From JAPPHA01 sp965220985 (GTDB taxonomy: Bacteria > Pseudomonadota > Alphaproteobacteria > Rhodobacterales > Rhodobacteraceae): DNA of 64,000 nucleotides. Under the pieces are notes generated by a model. The model saw only the letters and a program-made list of their open reading frames with translations. It had not been told where the DNA came from and made no database searches. The translations under genes were made by a program, and so were the position numbers. The first letter of the stretch is position 1; each line of letters begins with the position of its first letter. Of this stretch, positions 35,066-44,500 are shown piece by piece. The stretch spans positions 124,001 through 188,000 of the forward strand of contig OZ244854.1 in assembly GCA_965220985.1 (NCBI GenBank). The letters are read 5' to 3'.

Positions 35066-36057
35066 CGTGCCCCCGCTGCCATTCGCCGTTCCAAACGACG
35101 CCAAGTTCCAGAGACGGCCACATCCCCGCGCCCGATTGCAAACAGGCGCTTGAAATGTGCAGCCGGCCCAAGAGACCCGATCGCAACCCCAGGCATGAAC
35201 CCAACACCGCCGATCGAACACGCGTCTCTTGCGGACACTTCCGGACAGGGATGGATCAAGGCCAACCGAAATGCCATGGCCTATCCGTCAAGGGCGTCGT
35301 GGTTTGGGCCTTGAGTCCCAGGTGCCCCGACAGTTGTCGCAGCCGCCAGTCGACCTGTGTCTCCAGGTCGCCTCAATCTATCATGATGATACATTGCGCA
35401 AGGCAATTCGAACTGGAATGCCCCTCATTTGCCGATCGCCGGTGAAGTCGGCACAACCAGATTCACTAACTTGCGCAGCCATGACCGCATACAATACCTC
35501 TCCATGGGTAAACTGTTGGGCTGCCACGAACTGGTCTCTGCGGGAGGCGGTCAGGGCAGTCTGCGGTGAATTCAGGATGTGCAGACAGTCTGCAGGCAAA
35601 GTCGTCCGACCAGGGCGCAACGATTCGACAATCGTTGTCGACATGTCCCAAGTCTCGGCATCAACGCCAAGAAACAAGAGAGCCCCTCCGTCAAGAGAAA
35701 CCGCCGACAAAGAGCACGCCGTCACGTCTTGACCGAACGGTTGCCCACAAGACGCACTGATGGAACGAGACGGCACCGGGTTGCCCAACCCTCCCACCGG
35801 CGATCGCCCCTACGTGATCCCGGCTTCGCGTCAATTCGTCAGCCCGAACACTACTCCAGGCAGGTCCCCTTCGTCGGCACGGGTCTCGGTCAGCCACCCA
35901 AGCGATATCGCGTCCTTGAGCAAGCATTGAACCGGTGCATGTCGCTGCGGCTCGCTCGATTTCCCAGTCCGTTCGGTCGTGATGAATACGCTTGCAATCT
36001 CCATCCTCAATCATGTAGCTTTTGAGTTGAAGCAAGCGACTGCGACGGGAGCGGGCA
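35066..36057. other. Long stretch without a supported gene
   Basis: Almost 1 kb lies between the HTH gene (minus) and the second ATPase (plus). The largest frame, 138 codons on the minus strand at 35381-35797, has no ribosome site or recognised domain. The promoter of the plus-strand operon should be near its right end, but no clear motif is visible. Confidence 0.4.
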
Positions 36058-37113
36058 ATGGCAGAAATTCGCCTCGAGAATCTCTCAAAACGGTGGGGAT
36101 CGTTCGTTGGTGTCAGCAATTTCAATCTGACAATCCAGGATCAGGAGTTTCTGGTTCTCCTCGGCCCGTCGGGCTGCGGCAAGACGACCACCATGCGCAT
36201 GATCGCCGGCCTCGAAGAGGTGACCGAGGGCGAGATCTCCATCGATGGAAAGCGGGTCAACGAACTCGACCCGAAGGATCGTGACGTGGCGATGGTGTTC
36301 CAGTCATACGCGCTCTACCCCAACATGGATGCGTTCGAGAACATCAGGTTCCCGCTCAAGGTCAGGAAGGTAGACCCTTCGACCCACCACGACAGGGTCA
36401 TGCGAGCCGCGGAAATGGTCGAATTGACCGAGTTCCTGCACCGCAGGCCCGCAGAACTGTCGGGAGGCCAAAGGCAGCGGGTCGCACTTGCGAGGGCCAT
36501 CGTTCGCGAACCCAACGTGTTCCTGATGGACGAACCGCTGTCGAACCTGGACGCGAAACTCCGTGTCTCGACCCGCGCCCAGATCAAGAATCTCAGCCAC
36601 GAACTCAAGGTGACCACCATCTACGTCACTCACGACCAGATCGAAGCCATGACACTGGCTGACAGGGTTGTCGTCATGAACGCCGGCATCGTCCAGCAAG
36701 TGGGGACACCCACCGAAATCTACGACCGCCCTGCCAACAGCTTTGTCGCAGGCTTCATCGGGTCGCCGGCCATGAACCTCATGGAAGGCAGGATTTCTGA
36801 CGGGAAGTTCGTCGCGCAGAACGTCAGCATCGACGGGCTCAACGGGGCCAGCGGCGACGTTGTGCTCGGATTCCGCGCCGAAGACGCATCGGTCGGGAAT
36901 CCTGACGAGACCGCCCAGATCACGGCTCCCGCATACACGCTGGAGTTGCTCGGTGATGCGACCATGATCACGCTCAAGGCCGGCGGGGCGCTCGTGTCGG
37001 TCAAGGCGGCAAAGGACTACCGTGTCGAGATCGGCGAAAGCGTGTCTGTCTCCGTTCCTGCATCGATCTGCCACATTTTCGACAAGGAAACAGGCAATCG
37101 GCTGAATGACTGA
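36058..37113 (+). CDS. ABC sugar transporter ATPase (MalK/UgpC type), second copy
   Basis: The 351-residue ATPase has Walker A GPSGCGKTT, signature LSGGQRQRVALARAIVR, Walker B VFLMDEPLSNLDAKL and IYVTHDQIEAMTLAD, with the same C-terminal regulatory domain as the 31546-32601 copy. The ATG follows GGGAGCGGGCA. It heads a plus-strand gene group that contains no permease or receptor, so it either serves the nearby importer or is a leftover of another system. It diverges clearly from the other copy in the C-terminal third. Confidence 0.93.
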   Translation: MAEIRLENLSKRWGSFVGVSNFNLTIQDQEFLVLLGPSGCGKTTTMRMIAGLEEVTEGEISIDGKRVNELDPKDRDVAMVFQSYALYPNMDAFENIRFPLKVRKVDPSTHHDRVMRAAEMVELTEFLHRRPAELSGGQRQRVALARAIVREPNVFLMDEPLSNLDAKLRVSTRAQIKNLSHELKVTTIYVTHDQIEAMTLADRVVVMNAGIVQQVGTPTEIYDRPANSFVAGFIGSPAMNLMEGRISDGKFVAQNVSIDGLNGASGDVVLGFRAEDASVGNPDETAQITAPAYTLELLGDATMITLKAGGALVSVKAAKDYRVEIGESVSVSVPASICHIFDKETGNRLND

Positions 37114-37377
37114 GTTCCGTTCTCGCGCCGACCTGGCCACTTCAAGCAAGTGCCACCGGCGTTGCTGAGCGTGCTTCACCCAACCACGGAATCCACGACT
37201 GTCGGTCGGCATGGGCCCCATTGACTGACGTCTGGTCCTTAGCCCTCAAGAGAAGATGGCGATGAATGATCTCCAATGCATTGGCCAGGTCAGCCCAACA
37301 GAATGTGCCGCGCGCAAGGACCCCGTCCAATGACACGATCGCGACCTGAACAGGCCGTCCTCTCGCGGGACACCGAC

Positions 37378-37872
37378 ATGACCCGGACCGAGGACACGCG
37401 GCACGTCATCGAGACGATGGTTGATGGCCTCAACGACCACAGGATCGATGACATCGACGAGTTCTTTGCCAAGGGATTCACGTGGTGCGGCAATTGCGGT
37501 TGCGGAACGAAACGCGGGGTCAAGGAATTTCAGGACAACTGGCAGCATCCGTTCCAGGCCGCGTTTTCCGACAAGGTCTGCATCGATGAAGCCAGATTGT
37601 TCATGGGAGAATGGGCAGCGGCATTCGGCCGGCAGGAAGCGACCCACAGCGGCACGTTCATGGGCGTTTCCCCGACGGGCAAGCGGGTCGAGATCAGATA
37701 CATGGACTTCTGGAAAGTCGAGGATGGCAAGATCGTGGACAATTGGGTGATGGTCGATTTCCCGCACGTGCTCGCGCAGCTCGGGGTCGACGTGTTTGGC
37801 GGCGAGGGTTGGGAAGCGTTCGACACGGGCGACCGTGTTGCGCCACGAAGGGACCAAAAAAATGGCAATTGA
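37378..37872 (+). CDS. SnoaL/NTF2-fold protein (polyketide cyclase-like)
   Basis: The 164-residue protein has the SnoaL-like pattern MVDGLNDHRIDDIDEFFAKG, a central FMGVSPTGKRVEIRYMDFW and VEDGKIVDNWVMVD near the C-terminus. Such cone-shaped domains bind or isomerise small hydrophobic or sugar-like molecules. The substrate is unknown. An earlier ATG at 37330 is possible. Its 3' end overlaps the following dehydrogenase gene by 11 bases, indicating coupling. Confidence 0.75.
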   Translation: MTRTEDTRHVIETMVDGLNDHRIDDIDEFFAKGFTWCGNCGCGTKRGVKEFQDNWQHPFQAAFSDKVCIDEARLFMGEWAAAFGRQEATHSGTFMGVSPTGKRVEIRYMDFWKVEDGKIVDNWVMVDFPHVLAQLGVDVFGGEGWEAFDTGDRVAPRRDQKNGN

Positions 37873-39172
37873 ATATCTCAAGACGGGACGCTCAGAGGAA
37901 CAGAGGTCCGAGGACGACTCGAGGATCAGGGCCACCGTCGAGAACACGCTCAAGGACATCGAGGCCCGCGGCGATGCGGCCGTCAGGGAACTCAGCCTGA
38001 AGTTCGACGGCTATGAACCGGAGTCTTTCCGGTTGTCGCCGTCGGAGATCGAGGCGGCGGTTCAGAAAGTCTCCGCGAGGGACATGGAAGACATCCGTTT
38101 TGCACAGGCGCAGATTCGCGGGTTTGCCGAAGCGCAGCGCTCGACGATGACCGATGTGGAAGTCGAGACCATGCCCGGCGTCATCCTGGGCCACCGCAAC
38201 ATACCCGTTCAGTCAGTGGGCTGTTACGTTCCGGGCGGAAAATTCCCGATGGTTGCATCGGCACACATGTCCGTTCTGACGGCAAGCGTTGCAGGCGTGC
38301 CGCGAATTGTCGCCTCGGCCCCTCCGCGTGACGGCGGCCCGCATCCTGCCATTGTCGCCGCGATGCACCTTGGCGGCGCGCACGAGATCTACTGCCTGGG
38401 CGGCATTCAGGCGGTTGGCGCCATGGCGCTCGGAACCGAGACCATTGATCCTGTCCACATGCTGGTCGGCCCCGGGAACGCGTTCGTGGCCGAAGCCAAG
38501 CGTCAGCTGTTCGGCCGGGTCGGCATCGATCTCTTCGCCGGCCCTACCGAGACCATGATCATTGCCGACAGAACTGTCGATGCGGAACTCTGCGCGACCG
38601 ATCTGCTCGGCCAGGCGGAACACGGATACGACTCGCCTGCCGTGCTGATCACCAACGACCGGGAACTCGCGCAGCAGACGCTTGCCGAAATCGATCGGAT
38701 TCTCGAGATCCTGCCCACCGCTGACACCGCAGGCGTGAGCTGGCGCGATTACGGACAGGTCATTGTCTGCGATGATCATGACGAGATGCTGAAAGTCGCC
38801 AACGATCTCGCGTTCGAACATGTCCAGGTCATGACCGACCGCGACCAATGGTATCTGGACAACATGACCTGCTACGGTGCGCTGTTCCTGGGACCTCGCA
38901 CCAATGTGGCGAACGGCGACAAGGTCATCGGCACCAATCACACGCTGCCGACGCGGCAAGCCGGCCGTTACACGGGCGGCCTGTGGGTCGGAAAGTATCT
39001 CAAGACGCACAGCTATCAGAAAATCATGACCGATGAGGCGGCAGCGGACATTGGCGCCGTGTGCTCTCGCCTGTGCATGCTCGAGGGGTTTGTGGGACAT
39101 GCCGAGCAGGCCAATGTTCGGGTTCGACGACACGGCGGACGCAACGTTGCCTACGGGGCGGCCGCAGATTGA
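37862..39172 (+). CDS. HisD-family dehydrogenase (histidinol dehydrogenase paralogue)
   Basis: The 436-residue protein begins MAIEYLKTGRSEEQ, with AAGGGA upstream. It retains HisD metal and catalytic positions: LLGQAEHGYDSPAV (Gln, His), LAFEHVQVMTD (catalytic Glu-His), GDKVIGTNHTLPTR (Asp, His) and a GHAEQANVR tail. Features such as VGCYVPGGKFPMVASAHMSV and RYTGGLWVGKYLKTHSYQ belong to a group of HisD paralogues found in catabolic clusters and including sulfopropanediol dehydrogenase (HpsN). No other his gene is nearby, so a role in oxidising the imported compound to a carboxylate is more likely than histidine synthesis. The exact substrate is unknown. Confidence 0.85.
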   Translation: MAIEYLKTGRSEEQRSEDDSRIRATVENTLKDIEARGDAAVRELSLKFDGYEPESFRLSPSEIEAAVQKVSARDMEDIRFAQAQIRGFAEAQRSTMTDVEVETMPGVILGHRNIPVQSVGCYVPGGKFPMVASAHMSVLTASVAGVPRIVASAPPRDGGPHPAIVAAMHLGGAHEIYCLGGIQAVGAMALGTETIDPVHMLVGPGNAFVAEAKRQLFGRVGIDLFAGPTETMIIADRTVDAELCATDLLGQAEHGYDSPAVLITNDRELAQQTLAEIDRILEILPTADTAGVSWRDYGQVIVCDDHDEMLKVANDLAFEHVQVMTDRDQWYLDNMTCYGALFLGPRTNVANGDKVIGTNHTLPTRQAGRYTGGLWVGKYLKTHSYQKIMTDEAAADIGAVCSRLCMLEGFVGHAEQANVRVRRHGGRNVAYGAAAD

Positions 39173-39425
39173 CCTGCATTGCCATGCACGCGAAATCGGC
39201 ATCGTCGACACCGGCCAGCCCTTGCATTCTCCCCCTTCCATTGCGGGATTGGCGCCGCGACATTCGGTGCAAGCGTACAGGCACGCGTGACGATGCATTC
39301 GATCGCAGCGACGCCATCAGTCGGTTCGCCTTGATCTCAAGACTGGCTGAAAGATGCTGATCGAACGCGCCTGGGCTCGTCAACGGGTTCGAGACCGATC
39401 AACAAGAACATGCGGATAGAATCTC

Positions 39426-40193
39426 ATGAGTGACATACCAAAGACTCCTTCGTTCCGTCTTGACGGCAAACGGGCGCTCGTTGCCGGCGGCACATCCGGG
39501 ATTGGGCGCGGAGCCGTCTCGGCGCTGGCGGAATTCGGCGCTGACGTGACCGTGGCGGCTCGCTCGCCAGCCGGCCTGTCAGAAACCCATGACGCGATGA
39601 TCCAGCACGGCCTTGCCGTGAGAACCATGGAACTCGACCTTGCCGATGTCGATGCCATCGATGCCAAGGTCGGTGACGCCGGACCGTTCGACATCCTGGT
39701 CAATTCTGCCGGCGTTGCACGTCATGGTCCTGCGACCGGCACGGCGGCTGACGACTTCGATCTCGTAATGGCCGTGAATCTTCGCGGGGCGTATTTTCTG
39801 GCCCAGGCAGTCGCCAAGGGGCTGATCAAGGATGGCCTGCCCGGGTCGCTGATCACGATGTCGTCACAGATGGGTCACGTGGGCGGCGTCGACCGATCAG
39901 TCTACTGCGCATCGAAACACGCGGTCGAGGGCTTCACCAAGGCCATGGCGATCGAATGGGGGCAACACGGCATCAGGGTGAACACCATTTGCCCCACATT
40001 CATCAGGACACCGCTAACCGAATCGACGTTTCAGGATCCGAACCGGGTGTCGTGGATTACCGAGAAGATCAAGCTTGGCCGCATCGGTCAGATCGAGGAC
40101 GTGATGGGTGCCGTCGTGTTTCTCGCATCTGACGCATCTTCGTTGGTGACGGGAACTGCCCTGACAGTCGACGGCGGTTGGACAGCTGGATGA
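39426..40193 (+). CDS. SDR family oxidoreductase
   Basis: The 255-residue classical short-chain dehydrogenase has the cofactor motif VAGGTSGIGRGAV (residues 20-32), NSAGVARHG, catalytic Ser in MSSQMGHVGG and YCASK, and the C-terminal GTALTVDGGWTAG. The first strand is followed by AARSP, favouring NADP. It lies between the HisD-like and double SnoaL genes and probably acts on the same pathway as a sugar or polyol dehydrogenase. The ATG follows GGATAGAATCTC. Confidence 0.92.
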   Translation: MSDIPKTPSFRLDGKRALVAGGTSGIGRGAVSALAEFGADVTVAARSPAGLSETHDAMIQHGLAVRTMELDLADVDAIDAKVGDAGPFDILVNSAGVARHGPATGTAADDFDLVMAVNLRGAYFLAQAVAKGLIKDGLPGSLITMSSQMGHVGGVDRSVYCASKHAVEGFTKAMAIEWGQHGIRVNTICPTFIRTPLTESTFQDPNRVSWITEKIKLGRIGQIEDVMGAVVFLASDASSLVTGTALTVDGGWTAG

Positions 40194-40327
40194 AAGCTCA
40201 AGAAGAGAATGCCCCGATCTTGCCGTGAGGGACGCTCGGTATCGCTGAGTACACAACATTGCCAGGATTGGTATCGGAAGAACTGCCGAGTTTAGAAAGA
40301 CCTGAAAGACAGAAGAGGACAGACGCC

Positions 40328-41308
40328 TTGACCACGCAAACCCAAGAGTACGGGGACCTTCCCGAGTTCATCATCGGGATCACCAAGGACATCTGGGAAG
40401 ATCGAAACGTCTCGTCGTTGCGGGACCGCTACGCGCCCGACATATTTGTCTGTTCGCCGTCTTCGATCGTTCGCGGCAACGAGGCGGTCATCAATGCGAC
40501 CATGGCAACGCTTGCCGAGTTTCCCGATCGCTGCCTGTTCGGCGAGGACGTGATCTGGAGTGGCGATCCCGAGTCCGGCTACCTGTCCTCGCATCGACTG
40601 ATTTCCACGGCCACGCATCTCGGAGACGGGGCCTACGGGAAGGCGACCGGGCGTCGTCTGACTTATCGGATCATTGCCGACTGCCACGTCATGGCAGGCA
40701 AGTGGTGCATCGACGAAGAGTGGATCATCCGCGACCATGGCGCGATCGTTCGTCAAACCGGAAGCACTTCCCAAGACTTTGCCCGCGACCAGATCGCTCT
40801 GGAAGGTGGTCCGGGCAAGGCAGCCCGGCCGGTCCCCTACGAGGAAACTCATGGCACCCGGTATCGTGGTCGTGGAAACGACAATTCATTCGGACAGCAA
40901 TACGCCGTGATCCTGAGCGAGATCATGAACGGCAGCTTTTCGGTGATCCCGAAGGAGTACGACCGAGCTTGCCACTTGGAGTACCCGGGCGGGTTCACCG
41001 GTCATTCCCACGGGGACGCAGACCAGTTCTGGATGGGCATCAGGAGCAGTTTTCCGGACGCCGAGTTCCACATCGAGCATCAGATCGGCCAAAACGACGA
41101 GCAGATGCCGCCGAGGGCCGCGTTGCGTTGGAGTCTTGTTGGCACGCACAGCGGATTCGGTCGCTTCGGTCGCCCAACCGGTGCACCGGTTCATGTCATG
41201 GGCTTGTGCCATGCGGAGTTCGGCCCTTGGGGGCTGCGCCGCGAATACGTTCTGATCGACGAAGTGTCGATCTGGAAGCAGATCCTCATTCACTCGGAAT
41301 CTGAATGA
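40328..41308 (+). CDS. Tandem SnoaL/NTF2-fold protein
   Basis: The 326-residue protein shows two SnoaL-like domains: residues about 15-145 (WEDRNVSSLRDRYAPDIFVC and WCIDEEWIIRDHGAIV) and about 190-320 (EILNGSFSVI-type segment, QFWMGIRSSFPDAEFHIEHQ, REYVLIDEVSIWKQILIH). TTG 40328 is preferred because GAGG lies 9 bases upstream; another TTG at 40259 adds 23 residues. Similar two-domain proteins occur in sugar-type catabolic clusters; the function is not established. It is the last gene of the plus-strand group. Confidence 0.72.
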   Translation: MTTQTQEYGDLPEFIIGITKDIWEDRNVSSLRDRYAPDIFVCSPSSIVRGNEAVINATMATLAEFPDRCLFGEDVIWSGDPESGYLSSHRLISTATHLGDGAYGKATGRRLTYRIIADCHVMAGKWCIDEEWIIRDHGAIVRQTGSTSQDFARDQIALEGGPGKAARPVPYEETHGTRYRGRGNDNSFGQQYAVILSEIMNGSFSVIPKEYDRACHLEYPGGFTGHSHGDADQFWMGIRSSFPDAEFHIEHQIGQNDEQMPPRAALRWSLVGTHSGFGRFGRPTGAPVHVMGLCHAEFGPWGLRREYVLIDEVSIWKQILIHSESE

Positions 41309-41589
41309 GCCCTTTTTGAGGCCTCATGTTCGAAACGAGTTTCGCGGGTGTTGTGACACCGAAGGAATCCATCTGTCGCGGACACATCATCATCTGCGTG
41401 ACATCCGTGTGTTTCGACCGTTTTCGCGACCCCAGGAATCCATCCTGACAGGTTCGATCCCGCGTCGCCGGACATTGGGTTTCCCGTTACCGAGGTGATG
41501 GTGCAAAGCTGTCAGGAACCTTCGAACTGGTTCCGCGAGATCGAGACGGGTTCGCTCTGCCCCACCGTCATCCAGGGATGCTGCTCCGT

Positions 41590-44500
41590 TCAGAACTGCA
41601 TTCGGAGATTGAACAGCGCACGCGTTTCGTGGCTGCCCCCCGTGACGGTGTCGTACTCGCCAACAAGCTCCGCCGCAAAATCGTCCGCGATCCGGAAATT
41701 GACTCCGGTACGATACGTCTGCGCCTTGCTGCTGTCTTCGGTCAACTGGATCTCAAGGAATGGCGTCATGAGGCTGTTCGCTTCACGGAAACCGTAGCCA
41801 GCACGAGCGGTGAGCGCAGTCGATTGGGTTTCGGCAATGCTCGTCAACCCGAAGTCGAAGATGTTCTCACCCGTCAATGCGTCGCTCTGCTGCTCGCCCC
41901 AGCGCTGTTCCAGAGACAAGGAAACACCGCTCCCATCGGATTCGGGGTCAAGCCGCGCCCCGACACTGGCACCCCATTCACGAGTGTCTTCTGCCGAGTG
42001 CATCACCAGCCAGTTGCCGCTGGCTTCGATGCTGAGCCGGGACTCCAGGGGCAGGATGCGCACACCACCTTGCATTTCGAGGCCAGTCCCGACAATCCCG
42101 TCACCGCCGTCCTGGCGAAGCCTCACCGCACCGTGCGACGTCAGCAACCAATTTGACCAGGATGGCAAAATGCCGCCATGCACCGCTTCAAGGCCACCGC
42201 GCACTCGCCATGCGTTTGCTCGGATTCGGCCGTCAGCCGTGCGCGAAAACACGCCCGTCTCAATGTTTGCCAGTCCGCCATCTCCAGTCGCCGACAGTGC
42301 CAGGCTGCCCCACTTCATGAAGGGTCGACTGAAACCGACCGATGCCGCTTTCATCGTCAGATCGGCTTGATCGGGATCAGCGTCGCCATGTTGACGAGTC
42401 ACGTCTCCATCGCCGACGCCAACGATCAGGTGCATGGAGGTCGCGTTTTCCGTTGTCAGCTGGAGATACGGCCAGACCGTGGTGAGAGTGGATTCAAGCC
42501 TCCCTTTGCTGTCCTCGATCTGGTAGTCGACTTTCGCCTTGCTTCGTGACAATGCCATGCCGGCCAACCACCTGTCGTCTTTCCGATAGTCGCCGCCAAA
42601 CCAGACCATCCGATTGTCGCCGGTCCAGGACTCCCGTTCCTTTCGACCTCTGAAACTGCTTGTGTCGCCGCGCCCCCACACGACCCATTTGCCACCGTTA
42701 CCGAATGCTCTTCCGTCAAGCGAGAGGGTGAATTCGCTGTCACGCAAGTCTGCCGTGTTGTCCGAGCCGGTTGAATCATCGGAGAAATCAGCGAGATGCC
42801 AGTAGTCTTCCGGATCTCGCCCGGCGAACTCGGATGCCTGTTCGGGTCGAGCAGGCGTGTCGAGAACTTCCTGGCCAGCGAGGGTCAGCGAGGTTTCGTC
42901 TGATGCGCTTCGGAACCGTCCCGAAATCATGTCCACCGCGTCGGCCAAGGTCACGCGCCCAACCTCTGCGAACACCGACTTGGTGATTTCAATCCGTTTT
43001 GCCGTCTGTGGGCCTGCCTGCGGACTGGCCCTCGCATCTGCCTCTTCTCCAGGGCCGATTGTCGTCACCGCGCGGACTTCGAAGCCGTACTCGGCGCCGT
43101 TCTGGAGGCCGGTCACGACGTGACTTGTGGTATCTGGATTGCTGCCTTCAATGTCTTTCCAAGGGGTCGTGAGTTTGCTCGGTGCGCCTTTTTCGTAGCG
43201 AATCTCATACTTGGTGATCCGGGGGTCGTTCGGATTGATCCAGGACAGCGTGATCTCGCCGTCGCCGGCGACCGCATTCAACCCTGTCACGGCAGCGGGC
43301 AAGGGTGGCCTAGGCGTCGCAATGACCGCATCGGATTCATCCCCGTCGCCGGCGGGGCTCACCGCACGAATCTTGAAAGTGTAGGCTGTCTCGTTGGTCA
43401 GGCCTTCAACGGTGTGACTTAAAGTTCCTGCCCCACTCCCGGGAATGTCAGTCCAGGCTCCGAAAGCGTTCGATCCCTCTTTTCTCTGCAGCTGATACCT
43501 GGTGATCGTTGCGTCTTCAGGGTCCTTCCAGGTCAGCATGATCTCGGTGTCACCTGCCTTGGCCACAAAATCGAGCGGTTTGGACGGTCTGAAATCGTCG
43601 TCTTCAATGGTCAGCGTTTTCGCGTCGGGTGCCGTCACCTCGTGATCATTTGCCGCCGTCGCCGAAATTGTCACCATCCTGTCAACTTCATCGTCGGTCT
43701 GGTTGTCCACGGCGGTGACCGTCACGATCCCCTCGCTTGTGGTCGCCCCCGCAGCAATCGTCAGCGTGCTGCCTGCCAGCGTGAAGTCTCCGACAACCGC
43801 AGGAGAGACGGGGGTCACGGTCACGTCCACCGTCGTTGCCTCGCTCGAAACGCGATCAAGGGTGGCCGTCACCGTGGCAACGCCCCCGGCTTCCGAGATC
43901 GAACTGTCGTCAAGTACAAGTTCCACCTTCGGCGCGTCGTCGTCGTCCTCGATGGTCAACGTCGCGGGGTCGGGCGCCGTCACCCCCTGGCCGTTCACAG
44001 CCGTTGCCGAAACCGTCACCGACTTGTTCGGCGCATCCACATCATTGTTCAAGCTGGTAATCGTGACGGTCCCTTCACTCGTGGTCGAACCCGCAGCAAT
44101 CGTCAGCGTGTCACCGACAACGGAGATGTCCCCGGCAACCGCAGGCGACACGGGCGTCACCGTCACCGTCACCGTCGTTGCCTCGCTCGAAGCACGATTG
44201 AGCTTCGCGCTCACCGTCGCGACACCGCCGCCCTCCGAGATCGAATTGTCATCGAGAACCAGCTCCACCTTGGGCGCATCGTCGTCGTCGGCGACGGTCA
44301 GCTCGACGTCTTCAGGATCCGTCACGCCGATGCTGTTGGCTGCCTCTCCCGAAACCGTCACAGTCCTGTTTGGCGCATCGACATCATTGTCGACGCCGGT
44401 GATGGTCACCGCCCCCGTACTTGCCGTCGAGCCGGCGACGATGGTCAAGGTCGTGTTCTCACTGAGAGTGAAGTCACCATCAACCGCCGGCGCAACAGGA

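Noticed and set aside
35381..35797. 138-codon minus-strand frame considered as a toxin partner for the HTH gene
   Set aside because: It has no ribosome site, no known toxin motif and a 300-base gap to the HTH gene, so it is unsupported.
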